The position numbers were made by a program, and so were the translations under genes. Positions 54,545-63,117 of a DNA stretch of 64,000 bases are shown here, piece by piece (the stretch's first letter is position 1; each line of letters starts with the position of its first letter). Under the pieces are notes generated by a model. That model saw only the letters and a list, made by a program, of their open reading frames with translations. It was not told the DNA's origin and ran no database searches. The stretch spans positions 1 through 64,000 of the forward strand of contig JAFUOJ010000003.1 of NCBI GenBank assembly GCA_017481945.1, given 5' to 3'. This DNA comes from Parabacteroides sp. (lineage in GTDB: Bacteria; Bacteroidota; Bacteroidia; Bacteroidales; Tannerellaceae).

Positions 54545-57241
54545 ATGAAACCAGAAGATATTATAGAACAAAGTGATAACGAAGAAGTAAAAGACGCAGA
54601 GGAACAATTTGTGTCCAATCAAGAGACGCATTCTGATTATAAGATACCTGGAAAAGCTGATAGCCGAGTTTCTTATCATCTATCAGGGATGTATCAAGAT
54701 TGGTTTTTAGATTATGCTTCTTATGTGATCTTGGAACGTGCAGTACCACATATTAATGATGGATTGAAGCCTGTTCAACGACGGATTTTGCATTCGATGA
54801 AGCGATTGGATGATGGTCGCTACAATAAGGTGGCAAATATAGTTGGACATACTATGCAGTTTCATCCACATGGAGACGCTTCTATTGGAGACGCTTTGGT
54901 ACAACTGGGTCAGAAAGAATTATTGATTGATTGTCAAGGAAACTGGGGTAACATTTTGACGGGTGACGGAGCAGCTGCTCCTCGTTATATTGAAGCTCGT
55001 CTTTCTAAATTTGCTTTAGAGACGGTCTTTAATCCGAAAACTACGGTTTGGCAATTATCTTATGACGGAAGGAATAAAGAACCGGTGACACTTCCTGTTA
55101 AATTCCCGTTATTATTAGCGCAAGGTGTGGAAGGAATTGCGGTCGGGTTATCTTCTAAAATTTTGCCACATAACTTTAATGAGTTGTTAGATGCTTCTGT
55201 CGCTTATTTGCGAGGAGAAGAGTTCTCTTTATATCCGGATTTTCAAACAGGTGGTTATATTGATGTTTCTAGATATAATGATGGTGAACGGGGAGGCTCT
55301 GTGAAGGTTCGGGCTAAGATCACAAAACAAGATAATAAGACCCTTGTTATTAGTGAGATTCCTTTTGGGAAGACTACATCTACAATTATAGAGTCAATCT
55401 TAAAAGCGAATGATAAAGGTAAGATTAAAATTAAGAAGGTAGATGATAATACGGCTCGTAATGTAGAAATTTTGGTTCATTTAGCTCCAGGGGTTTCTTC
55501 TGATAAGACGATTGACGCTTTGTATGCTTTTACTGATTGTGAGATTAGTATATCTCCAAACTGTTGTGTTATTATGGATAATAAGCCACACTTCCTAACG
55601 GTAAGTGATGTGCTAAAACATTCTACAGATGATACATTGCGGTTGTTACGTACTGAACTTGAAATTCAGAAATCAGAGATAGAGGAATCACTTTTCTTTG
55701 CTTCTTTAGAGAAGATTTTCATAGAAGAACGTATTTATAAAGATAGAGGGTTTGAAGAGGCTAAAGACATGGATATGGCTATTGCTCATATAGATAAACG
55801 CCTTGAGCCATTCAAGCCAGATTTTATCCGTGAGGTTACTCGTGAAGACATTTTGAAGTTGATGGAAATCAAAATGGGACGCATTTTGAAGTTTAATACA
55901 GATAAATGTAATACACTGATCGCCCAGTATCAGGAAGAAATTGCTAAAATAAAGAATCATCTGGCACATATTGTAGACTATACGATTGATTGGTTTATGA
56001 TGTTAAAGGAGAAGTATGGACAAAACTATCCTCGTTTGACAGAGATACGTAACTTTGATACCATTGAGGCTACTAAAGTTGTTGAAGCGAATGAAAAGCT
56101 TTATATCAATCGTGCAGAAGGATTTATAGGAACTTCCTTGAAGAAAGATGAATTTGTTTGTAATTGTTCAGATATTGATGATGTCATCTTGTTTTATCGA
56201 AATGGAACTTATAAGGTTGTGCGGGTAAGTGAGAAGATGTTTGTAGGTAAAGATATTCTTTATTTAAATGTCTTTAAAAGAAATGATAGTCGTACGATTT
56301 ACAATGTGATTTATCGAGATGGTAAGATCGGGAATAATTATATTAAACGTTTTGCTGTGACAGGAGTAACCCGTGATAAAGAATATGATGTAACTAAGGG
56401 TACGGAAGGGTCTCGCATTCTCTATTTTAGTGCAAATATGAATGGAGAAGCAGAGACTGTAAAAGTGATATTGAAACCAAAGCCTCGCCAGAAGTTATTG
56501 GCCTTTGAGAAAGATTTTAGCGAGATTGTAATTAAAGGACGGGGTTCACAAGGTAATATCTTAACTAAAGCAGAAGTTCATAAGATTAGTTTAAAGCAAA
56601 AGGGCAGTTCAACATTGGGAGGACGTATGGTGTGGTTTGATCGAGATATATTGCGTTTAAACTATGATGGAAGAGGAGAGGAATTAGGAGAATTCCAAAG
56701 TGAAGATGTTATTTTGGTGATACTTCAGAATGGGGATTTTTACACGACGAATTTTGATTTAAGTAACCATTATGAGGATAATATATTAGTAATAGAAAAA
56801 TATAATTCTAATAAAGTTTGGACAGCAGCTCTTTATGACGCGGATCAGAAGTATTTCTATTTAAAACGCTTCTTATTAGAGGCTGGAAATCGCAAACAAA
56901 ATTTCTTAGGAGAGAACCCTAAGAGTCGTCTGATGTTGTTGACAGATGAGGTTTATCCTCGTATAGAAGTTGTCTTTGGTGGTCATGATTCATTCCGTGA
57001 ATCTTTGGTTTTAGAAGCAGAAGAGTTTATTGGAGTAAAAGGTTTTAAAGCAAAGGGAAAGCGTATATCTACTTTTGAGGTAGAAACAATTAACGAACTT
57101 GATCCTATCCGTTTTGTAACAGAAGAACAACCTGAAGACAATTCTGCGGAAGAAGAGACAGATGTTGAAAATGTGACAGAACAAAGTAATTCAGATATTA
57201 TTGATGAAATAACCGGGCAAATGAAACTTTTTGATGAATAG
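54545..57241 (+). CDS. parC: DNA topoisomerase IV subunit A
   Basis: An 898-residue type IIA topoisomerase A subunit. The catalytic winged-helix region has VPHINDGLKPVQRRILHSM and the tyrosine in AAAPRYIEARLSKF (about residue 158). The tower and coiled-coil follow, then a C-terminal beta-pinwheel of degenerate repeats (GSRILYFSANMNGE, GRGSQGNILTKAEVHK). It lacks the GyrA-box form of gyrase, so ParC is favoured. parE is not in the window. An acidic tail (residues 860-898) ends GQMKLFDE. It is followed 5 bp later by a DUF3316 gene. Confidence 0.87.
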   Translation: MKPEDIIEQSDNEEVKDAEEQFVSNQETHSDYKIPGKADSRVSYHLSGMYQDWFLDYASYVILERAVPHINDGLKPVQRRILHSMKRLDDGRYNKVANIVGHTMQFHPHGDASIGDALVQLGQKELLIDCQGNWGNILTGDGAAAPRYIEARLSKFALETVFNPKTTVWQLSYDGRNKEPVTLPVKFPLLLAQGVEGIAVGLSSKILPHNFNELLDASVAYLRGEEFSLYPDFQTGGYIDVSRYNDGERGGSVKVRAKITKQDNKTLVISEIPFGKTTSTIIESILKANDKGKIKIKKVDDNTARNVEILVHLAPGVSSDKTIDALYAFTDCEISISPNCCVIMDNKPHFLTVSDVLKHSTDDTLRLLRTELEIQKSEIEESLFFASLEKIFIEERIYKDRGFEEAKDMDMAIAHIDKRLEPFKPDFIREVTREDILKLMEIKMGRILKFNTDKCNTLIAQYQEEIAKIKNHLAHIVDYTIDWFMMLKEKYGQNYPRLTEIRNFDTIEATKVVEANEKLYINRAEGFIGTSLKKDEFVCNCSDIDDVILFYRNGTYKVVRVSEKMFVGKDILYLNVFKRNDSRTIYNVIYRDGKIGNNYIKRFAVTGVTRDKEYDVTKGTEGSRILYFSANMNGEAETVKVILKPKPRQKLLAFEKDFSEIVIKGRGSQGNILTKAEVHKISLKQKGSSTLGGRMVWFDRDILRLNYDGRGEELGEFQSEDVILVILQNGDFYTTNFDLSNHYEDNILVIEKYNSNKVWTAALYDADQKYFYLKRFLLEAGNRKQNFLGENPKSRLMLLTDEVYPRIEVVFGGHDSFRESLVLEAEEFIGVKGFKAKGKRISTFEVETINELDPIRFVTEEQPEDNSAEEETDVENVTEQSNSDIIDEITGQMKLFDE

Positions 57242-57246
57242 TGTGT

Positions 57247-58107
57247 ATGAGAATAGTTGCCAGTTTGATATCTTTATTTCTATGTTTGTCTTTGTCCATT
57301 AAGGCACAAGGAGATAAAGAAACTCTTTATTCAATAAATGAAAGTACAATGATTGGAATAGGAGGGTATAATTTACGAGATACTTACCTTTCCCCAAGTA
57401 CAGACATTAATTATACCGGATGGGTCGCTCGTGTGCTGAACGAGCGGATGAAAGTTGTTTCTTTGGCAGATTATAAGGTTTCCCGTCAGCAATTGATTAA
57501 TATTGAATTTGGTACAACAACAAATGGAGCAGAAACAGCAACAGAATATGCTGGATTTGCTGATTACATTTTAGGCTATCATTATAGATTTACGCAGGTC
57601 TTACCTGGTTTGAAAATATTGACGGGGGCTTCTGCCCATCTTATGGGAGGCTTTATTTATAATACTCGTAATAGTAATAATCCTGCTTCGGGAAAAGCAG
57701 ATCTTGATTTGAACCTGTCGGCTATGGCTATTTATAATTTTAAGCTGAAGCAGTTACCACTGACGTTACGCTATCAAGCAGAGATCCCTTTTGTGGGTAT
57801 GCTATTCTCCATGCATAAAGGTGAACCTTATTATTATTTGACTCAGGAAGGATATGATGGAGTCGTTAGTTTTAGTTCACTTCATAATAAATTTGCTATG
57901 AGGAATTATATTACATTGGATGTTCCCGTATCAACATTTACAATTCGTGTAGGTTATTTGAATAGTATATATCGAACAGATATTAATAAGATTAAAACTC
58001 ATGTAATCTCTAATTCTTTTATGATTGGTCTTGTAAAAGAATTTATCTCTTTTGGTGGTAAACGAATGAAGAAACATACAGATTTATATCAAAGTGCTTA
58101 CTATTAA
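57247..58107 (+). CDS. DUF3316 family exported protein
   Basis: The ATG at 57247 is favoured over the GTG at 57241. The 286 residues start with a signal peptide (MRIVASLISLFLCLSLSIKAQG), followed by a strand-rich body (STMIGIGGYNLRDTYLSPSTD, VARVLNERMKVVSLADYK, ILGYHYRFTQVLPGLKILTG). The final segment GLVKEFISFGGKRMKKH resembles an outer-membrane beta-barrel end. DUF3316 has no assigned function. It is likely co-transcribed with parC and the S41 gene (12 bp gap). Confidence 0.8.
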   Translation: MRIVASLISLFLCLSLSIKAQGDKETLYSINESTMIGIGGYNLRDTYLSPSTDINYTGWVARVLNERMKVVSLADYKVSRQQLINIEFGTTTNGAETATEYAGFADYILGYHYRFTQVLPGLKILTGASAHLMGGFIYNTRNSNNPASGKADLDLNLSAMAIYNFKLKQLPLTLRYQAEIPFVGMLFSMHKGEPYYYLTQEGYDGVVSFSSLHNKFAMRNYITLDVPVSTFTIRVGYLNSIYRTDINKIKTHVISNSFMIGLVKEFISFGGKRMKKHTDLYQSAYY

Positions 58108-58119
58108 TTCCCCCTTAAA

Positions 58120-59151
58120 ATGAAGATGAAGTTTATATATTTAATACTCTTTTGTTGTATCATTTGTAGTAGCTGTGAGAAAGCTACGGATTATAACTCT
58201 TCTCCCCGTGATAATTTTGAGACTCTATGGCGAATTATGGATGAGAATTACTGCTTTTTTGAGTTTAAAGATGTAGATTGGGATGAGGTACATGAGCGAT
58301 ACAGTCTGCTTGTTAAGGATACCATGAATCAGTATGAACTATTTGATCTGCTTGCTGATATGTTAGCAGAAGTGAAGGATGGACATACAAACTTAATCTC
58401 TTCTTTTGATATGTCTCGCTATTGGGCTTGGTATGAAGATTATCCCGCAAATTTCAATGAAGATATACAAGATAATTATTTAGGTACAGACTATAAGATA
58501 GCTGGAGGAATGAAGTATAAACGATTGGTGAATGATCAAATCGGTTATGTTTATTATGGTAGTTTCTCAAGCGGTGTCGGAGAGAATAATTTGGATTACA
58601 TGCTTGTGCATTTTAAAGATTGTAAAGGGCTAATATTTGATGTGCGTGATAACGGTGGCGGTACTTTAACCTACTCAGATCGTATTGCTTCTCGTTTTCT
58701 TAAAGAAAGGATATTGACTGGTTATACACAATATAAGAAAGGGAATGGTCATACTGATTTTACAGACCCAAAGCCTGTTTATATTTCTCCTTCTGATCGT
58801 ATTTTATGGACTCGTCCAGTTGTTGTTTTAACGAATCGTCATTCATATAGTGCAACGAATGATTTTGTAAATATTATGCGTCTTTTACCCCAAGTTACAA
58901 TAATGGGAGATCGTACAGGGGGAGGAAGTGGTTTACCATTTAGCTCGGAGTTGCCGAATGGATGGAGTATTCGGTTTTCTGCTTGTCCGATGTTAGATAT
59001 AAATAAACAACATACAGAGTTTGGTATAGATCCGGATGTTTCAGTTTCTATGACCGAGGAAGACATGGCAAAAGGGAAAGATACGATCATAGATAGTGCA
59101 ATAGAACTTCTTTTATCAAAGGCTGATTCAACAAATACAACAACAAAATGA
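58120..59151 (+). CDS. S41-family lipoprotein protease (C-terminal processing peptidase-like)
   Basis: A 343-residue lipoprotein: leader KMKFIYLILFCCIICSSC with lipobox Cys at residue 19. The body has an N-terminal helical part (WRIMDENYCFFEFKDVDWDEV), a core with DVRDNGGGTLTYSDR (about residues 174-188) and the likely active-site serine in NRHSYSATNDF (about residue 244), followed by GDRTGGGSGLPFSSEL. It lacks a clear PDZ domain. Tail-specific peptide trimming or peptide breakdown in the periplasm is expected. It follows the DUF3316 gene by 12 bp and is close to the tRNA-Leu gene. Confidence 0.87.
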   Translation: MKMKFIYLILFCCIICSSCEKATDYNSSPRDNFETLWRIMDENYCFFEFKDVDWDEVHERYSLLVKDTMNQYELFDLLADMLAEVKDGHTNLISSFDMSRYWAWYEDYPANFNEDIQDNYLGTDYKIAGGMKYKRLVNDQIGYVYYGSFSSGVGENNLDYMLVHFKDCKGLIFDVRDNGGGTLTYSDRIASRFLKERILTGYTQYKKGNGHTDFTDPKPVYISPSDRILWTRPVVVLTNRHSYSATNDFVNIMRLLPQVTIMGDRTGGGSGLPFSSELPNGWSIRFSACPMLDINKQHTEFGIDPDVSVSMTEEDMAKGKDTIIDSAIELLLSKADSTNTTTK

Positions 59152-59171
59152 TAAAATATTTCCATCAATGT

Positions 59172-59201
59172 TTGGAGATTAATAGATTTTGTTTACCTTT
59201 G
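59172..59201 (+). promoter_or_regulatory. Promoter of tRNA-Leu
   Basis: TTG at 59172-59174, a 19-bp spacer and TACCTTTG at 59194-59201 match the consensus exactly, 12 bp before the tRNA. Confidence 0.8.
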
Positions 59202-59212
59202 CAATCGCAAAT

Positions 59213-59294
59213 GCGGCTGTGGTGTAATTGGTAGCCACGTCAGACTTAGGATCTGATGCCGAGAGGCGTGGGGGTTCGAGTCCCTTCAGCCGCA
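59213..59294 (+). tRNA. tRNA-Leu (anticodon TAG)
   Basis: An 82-nt cloverleaf with a long variable arm. The acceptor stem GCGGCTG (59213-59219) pairs with CAGCCGC (59287-59293), with discriminator A at 59294. The anticodon stem TCAGA/TCTGA encloses CTTAGGA, giving anticodon TAG. The variable arm GCC-GAGA-GGC and the TTCGAGT loop with its GGGGG/CCCTT stem complete it. CCA is not encoded. It reads CUA codons. Confidence 0.95.
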
Positions 59295-59310
59295 CTTATT
59301 GATTGTAATA

Positions 59311-59350
59311 AAGAGGGGATTTTCCTTTGGAAAAGTCCCTTTTTTTTATT
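59311..59350 (+). terminator. Terminator after tRNA-Leu
   Basis: AGGGGATTTTCC pairs with GGAAAAGTCCCT (one bulged G), followed by TTTTTTTT. A TTTG inside the loop may also act as the -33 element of the next gene. Confidence 0.75.
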
Positions 59351-59351
59351 G

Positions 59352-59359
59352 TATCTTTG
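59352..59359 (+). promoter_or_regulatory. -7 box of the znuA-like gene
   Basis: TATCTTTG, 23 bp before the ATG at 59383, with the TTTG of the upstream hairpin 22 bp further upstream. Confidence 0.55.
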
Positions 59360-59382
59360 CGCCTATATCAAAACACAGAAAG

Positions 59383-60276
59383 ATGAAATATACGAAGATA
59401 TGTACTCTGTTACTGCTATGGGGATTGTTTGTGGCCTGTGGTAGTAAGCAAACGGAGGGTAAAATTGTGACAGTGACGATTGAGCCGCAGCGGTTCTTTG
59501 CGGAGAAGATTGCGGGGGATAAGTTTACGGTAAACTGTATAGTCCCGGTAGGGCAAAGCCCTGAGACGTATGATCCTACTCCTAAGCAAATGGTACAAGT
59601 AGGAAAGAGTGATGCTTATCTGCGAATCGGCTCGATTGGCTTTGAGCAAGTATGGATGGAGAAGATTCAAGAGAACAACCCTGATTTAACGGTCTTTGAC
59701 CTCTCTGAGGGTATGTCCTTTGTCGAAGGGGAAGAGACATGTATCCACCATCATGAACATGCGCACGAACATCATCATCCTGCCGGAGGCGTTGATCCCC
59801 ATATCTGGAGCTCTATAGAAGGTGCGAAAGTGGTTGCCTGGAATACACTGAATGCTTTTATACAGTTGGATAAGGAGAATACTGCGTATTACTGGAAGAA
59901 TTATACAACCTTGTTGGCCGAGATAGAGCAGACTGCTGATCAGATAAAGCAGATACTTGAACCATTGGAGAGTCGCTCTTTTATTATCTATCATCCGGCC
60001 CTTACCTACTTCGCTCACGAGTTTGGTTTGAAGCAGCTTTGTATCGAGATGGATGGGAAGGAACCTTCACCGGCTCAGCTGAAAGAGCTAATTAAAACTG
60101 CGAAGGAGCATGGAGTGAAAGTAGTCTTCATCCAGCAGGAGTTTGACCAAAAGAATGCAGAACTGATCGCTAAGGAGACCGGATGTCGGTTGGTTGTCAT
60201 TAACCCGCTGGATTATCAATGGAGTAAAGAACTTATTCATATAGCAAAAGCATTAGTGGATGAACAAGCTGATTGA
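59383..60276 (+). CDS. znuA: Zinc ABC transporter substrate-binding lipoprotein (ZnuA-like)
   Basis: The ATG at 59383 gives 297 residues with a lipoprotein leader (KYTKICTLLLLWGLFVAC) whose Cys is residue 19. The earlier frame from 59299 reads through the terminator. A His-rich loop, CIHHHEHAHEHHHPAGG, lies before GVDPHIWSS, whose His is a typical metal ligand. A second ligand is the His in IIYHPALTYFAHEFGL. The fold matches cluster A-I periplasmic receptors for zinc or manganese. It overlaps the ATPase gene by 17 bp. Confidence 0.9.
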   Translation: MKYTKICTLLLLWGLFVACGSKQTEGKIVTVTIEPQRFFAEKIAGDKFTVNCIVPVGQSPETYDPTPKQMVQVGKSDAYLRIGSIGFEQVWMEKIQENNPDLTVFDLSEGMSFVEGEETCIHHHEHAHEHHHPAGGVDPHIWSSIEGAKVVAWNTLNAFIQLDKENTAYYWKNYTTLLAEIEQTADQIKQILEPLESRSFIIYHPALTYFAHEFGLKQLCIEMDGKEPSPAQLKELIKTAKEHGVKVVFIQQEFDQKNAELIAKETGCRLVVINPLDYQWSKELIHIAKALVDEQAD

Positions 60277-61021
60277 TATAGAGAATGTCACGGCCGCTTA
60301 TGGAGCAAAGACCGTACTGCGCGATATCTCTCTGACCGTTTGGGAGGGAGACTTCTTAGGTATCATAGGGCCGAATGGAGGAGGTAAGACAACCCTGCTA
60401 AAGGTCATCTTAGGATTATTGCCTCCGGCTCTTGGGACGATTCATTTCTATGACGAAGGTAAGCCGGTCTCTTCGCTCCGTATAGGTTACCTACCTCAGT
60501 TGAATAACATAGATAAGAAATTCCCTATTTCCGTTCGCGAGGTTATCTCCTCCGGCTTAGCAGCCGGGAAACCTCTGTTTCGCTCTTTCAATGCGACTCA
60601 AAAGCAGCGCATAGATGAGGTTATCGCTATGATGGGATTGGAGGAGTTTGAGAATCGAGCTATTGGAAACCTTTCAGGAGGACAGTTGCAACGTGTTTTA
60701 CTGGGACGTTCCATCGTTTCCCGTCCGCAAGTCCTGATTCTGGATGAACCCAACTCCTATGTCGACAAACGCTTTGAGTCTCACTTTTATAAGTTGTTGG
60801 GGGAGATCAACAAGGAGAGCGCGGTTATCTTAGTGTCGCATGATATCGGTACGGTGTTGGCGATGGTGAAGAACATCGCTTGTGTGAATGAGACATTGCA
60901 TTACCATCCGGGAGCTGATGTCTCGGAGGAATGGTTAGGCGATAAGTACGCTTGTCCGATCGAGTTGATTGGGCATGGTGATTTACCTCATCGCGTATTG
61001 AAGAAACATGTGCATGAATAA
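60260..61021 (+). CDS. znuC: Metal ABC transporter ATPase (ZnuC-like)
   Basis: A 253-residue ABC ATPase with all motifs: Walker A GPNGGGKTTLL (about residues 36-46), Q-loop LPQ, signature LSGGQLQRV (about residues 136-144), Walker B VLILDEPN and H-loop VSHD. It pairs with the ZnuA-like receptor by a 17-bp overlap. No ZnuB permease gene follows; the next gene is an epimerase. The permease is either elsewhere in the genome or another membrane partner is used. Confidence 0.92.
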   Translation: MNKLIDIENVTAAYGAKTVLRDISLTVWEGDFLGIIGPNGGGKTTLLKVILGLLPPALGTIHFYDEGKPVSSLRIGYLPQLNNIDKKFPISVREVISSGLAAGKPLFRSFNATQKQRIDEVIAMMGLEEFENRAIGNLSGGQLQRVLLGRSIVSRPQVLILDEPNSYVDKRFESHFYKLLGEINKESAVILVSHDIGTVLAMVKNIACVNETLHYHPGADVSEEWLGDKYACPIELIGHGDLPHRVLKKHVHE

Positions 61022-61042
61022 TAATAGCTATTGTAAGAAAAG

Positions 61043-62056
61043 ATGAAAAAGATATTGATCACCGGGGCCAGCGGTTTTATCGGTGGCTTTTTGGTAAAAG
61101 AGGCGTTAGCAAGAGGGTATGAAGTTTGGGCCGGAGTACGTTCGAGCAGTAGCCGCGAATATTTACAGGACGAACGGATCCGCTTCATTGATTTGAAGTA
61201 CACAGACCCGGCTGCCTTAACAGAGCAGTTAGCCACCTTCGGGCGTGAGCAGGGCGCATGGGACTACGTTATTCATAACGCCGGGCTGACGAAGACGTTA
61301 GACAAGAGGAACTTTTATCGGGTAAATGCGGAGAACACGCATAACCTGATCGAAGCCTTAGCCGCTGCCGATTGTAAACCGAAGAAGTTCCTGCTGATGA
61401 GTAGCCTTAGCAGCTACGGGCGTGGGGATGAAAAGACCTTTCGCCCGATCTCGTTGGAGGACCCTCAACTACCGAATACGGAATATGGGAAGAGTAAATT
61501 AGAGGCTGAAAGCTATCTGCGCCGTCAGTCCCATTTCCCCTATGTGATCTTACGTCCGACCGGTGTCTATGGGCCGGGAGAGAAGGACTATCTCATGCAG
61601 ATTCAAAGCGTCAATTCCGGTTTCGACTTTGCGGTAGGGATGACCCCGCAGCGTATCACGTTTATTTACGTGAAGGACTTGGCGGTCGCTGCCTTCTTGG
61701 CTTTAGAGAACGAGGCGATCGTGAACCGTCATTACTTTGTAGCGGACGGGGATGTCTATACCGATGAGGCCTTCTCCCGTATGATTCAGGAGCTGTTGCA
61801 GAAGAAACACGTCCTGCACCTTCGCATTCCGATGGCCTTAGCTCACGTCGCCTGTCTCTGTAGCGAATGGATCGGTAAGCTCTTGCACAAGAGTATGACC
61901 TTGAATTCGGACAAGTACATCATATTCAAGCAGCGAAACTGGATTTGCGATGTCACCCCCTTGCAAAAAGAGCTGGGCTTCGTCCCCCGGTATCCGCTCC
62001 GCAAAGGGCTGGAAGAGGCGATCGCATGGTATAAGGAAAAGGGTTGGCTTTCATGA
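61043..62056 (+). CDS. NAD-dependent epimerase/dehydratase (extended SDR)
   Basis: A 337-residue short-chain dehydrogenase of the extended type. The nucleotide motif ITGASGFIGGFL is at residues 5-16. The catalytic Tyr and Lys are in NTEYGKSKLEAES (about residues 147-159), and the extended-SDR segment LRPTGVYGPGEKDY follows. It most resembles sugar-nucleotide or hydroxysteroid-like epimerases; the substrate is unknown. It lies 21 bp after the ABC ATPase gene and may be in one transcript with it. Confidence 0.87.
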   Translation: MKKILITGASGFIGGFLVKEALARGYEVWAGVRSSSSREYLQDERIRFIDLKYTDPAALTEQLATFGREQGAWDYVIHNAGLTKTLDKRNFYRVNAENTHNLIEALAAADCKPKKFLLMSSLSSYGRGDEKTFRPISLEDPQLPNTEYGKSKLEAESYLRRQSHFPYVILRPTGVYGPGEKDYLMQIQSVNSGFDFAVGMTPQRITFIYVKDLAVAAFLALENEAIVNRHYFVADGDVYTDEAFSRMIQELLQKKHVLHLRIPMALAHVACLCSEWIGKLLHKSMTLNSDKYIIFKQRNWICDVTPLQKELGFVPRYPLRKGLEEAIAWYKEKGWLS

Positions 62057-62112
62057 AGTCAACCTTTTTTGTAGGTATCCGCAAAAGAGTAGGCAAATTC
62101 TTTGCTATAAGC

Positions 62113-62144
62113 TTGTGAAACTTAAACCTTTTTACCTACTTTTG
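62113..62144 (+). promoter_or_regulatory. Promoter of the HU-like/DUF4469 gene
   Basis: TTG at 62113-62115, a 21-bp spacer and TACTTTTG at 62137-62144, 86 bp before the ATG at 62231, giving a long 5' leader. Confidence 0.6.
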
Positions 62145-62230
62145 TGTGGTAGCGAGGTGAGTCTCTCTTTTGATTTACGGGAATTGCCGGCTACTTGAAT
62201 CTTTTATTAATCTTTTAAAACAACCCAATT

Positions 62231-63007
62231 ATGGCAACAATTAATGCTATCGCTCATTTGAATGAGCTAACCAAAGATGTGAAGAACGACTACTACTTGA
62301 CGCCACAAGTGACAGGAACCCTGACCGTCAGTGACATCATCGAACGTATTCGTAAGCGTGAAATTGCAACCAAGAACGTAGACGGCGCCGCCTTCGTTCA
62401 GACTTTCTTGGATGAGTGTGCCGCAGCCACCGCTGAGGGCTACAACATCGTAAACAGTTTCTTCCGTTCCTCCATAGGCATTCAGGGGGTTATTTACACC
62501 GACGACTTAGGGCATACCATCCCGGCTGACCGCTTGAAAGTCTCAGTCAACCTGACACAAGGCGACGGAGCGAAAGCCGCTGTCGAGTCTGCCCAAGTTT
62601 ACACCTTTGAACAGGCAGGAGCTATCGGCCCGATTATCCAGGCCGTTTCAGACCCGACCGAAGGCATAGCCGGCCACTTGAACCCCGGCTCGATGGTCTT
62701 GATTCAAGGTATGCGCTTGTCAGTGAAAGGGGAGGACCCCTCTGTCGGCGTACTTTTTACCTCGGTGGACAATCCGGAGACTACCGTTTTCGTAGCTCCC
62801 AACAAACTCTCTCCCAACACGCCTTCTAAGTTGCAGTTCGTGCTCCCGGCAGGAGTGACGGAAGGCAAGTGGTACGTGACGGTGACCACGCAGTCTATGG
62901 GAGGTACTACTAAATCACTCAAATCACCTCGTTCCTTCCAATTTGCCGATCCAATCACGGTCGGAACGGTCAATGAAGAAGAGGACGACAGACCGGAAGA
63001 ATTGTAA
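62231..63007 (+). CDS. HU-like DNA-binding domain plus DUF4469 protein
   Basis: A 258-residue protein. The N-terminal about 120 residues form a HU/IHF-like domain of the Bacteroidales type (TVSDIIERIRKREIA, GYNIVNSFFRSSIGIQGVI). The C-terminal half has the Ig-like DUF4469 strands (IAGHLNPGSMVLIQGMRLSVKG, KLQFVLPAGVTEGKWYVTVTTQ), and an acidic tail EEEDDRPEEL follows. The family is common and often multicopy in Bacteroidales; whether it binds DNA is not shown. No signal peptide. Its acidic tail is like that of the DUF6261 protein at 7861. Confidence 0.8.
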   Translation: MATINAIAHLNELTKDVKNDYYLTPQVTGTLTVSDIIERIRKREIATKNVDGAAFVQTFLDECAAATAEGYNIVNSFFRSSIGIQGVIYTDDLGHTIPADRLKVSVNLTQGDGAKAAVESAQVYTFEQAGAIGPIIQAVSDPTEGIAGHLNPGSMVLIQGMRLSVKGEDPSVGVLFTSVDNPETTVFVAPNKLSPNTPSKLQFVLPAGVTEGKWYVTVTTQSMGGTTKSLKSPRSFQFADPITVGTVNEEEDDRPEEL

Positions 63008-63012
63008 TACTC

Positions 63013-63100
63013 ATTCGCGGGAGTAGCGACTTACCGGTCGCTACTCTCCAACCTTACCAGTCGCGGGTCCCGCGACTGGTAAGTCGCTAAAGGCGCGAAT
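63013..63100. repeat. Nested palindromes after the HU-like gene
   Basis: GAGTAGCGAC (63021-63030) pairs with GTCGCTACTC (63037-63046), and a 14-bp GC-rich stem (63053-63066 with 63070-63083) follows. Outer arms ATTCGCG (63013-63019) and CGCGAAT (63094-63100) enclose both, so the whole can fold as one three-way structure. It may be the terminator of the HU-like gene, but no T run follows. The design recalls the palindrome arrays elsewhere in the window. Confidence 0.6.
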
Positions 63101-63117
63101 AAATAGCAAAGAATAAT

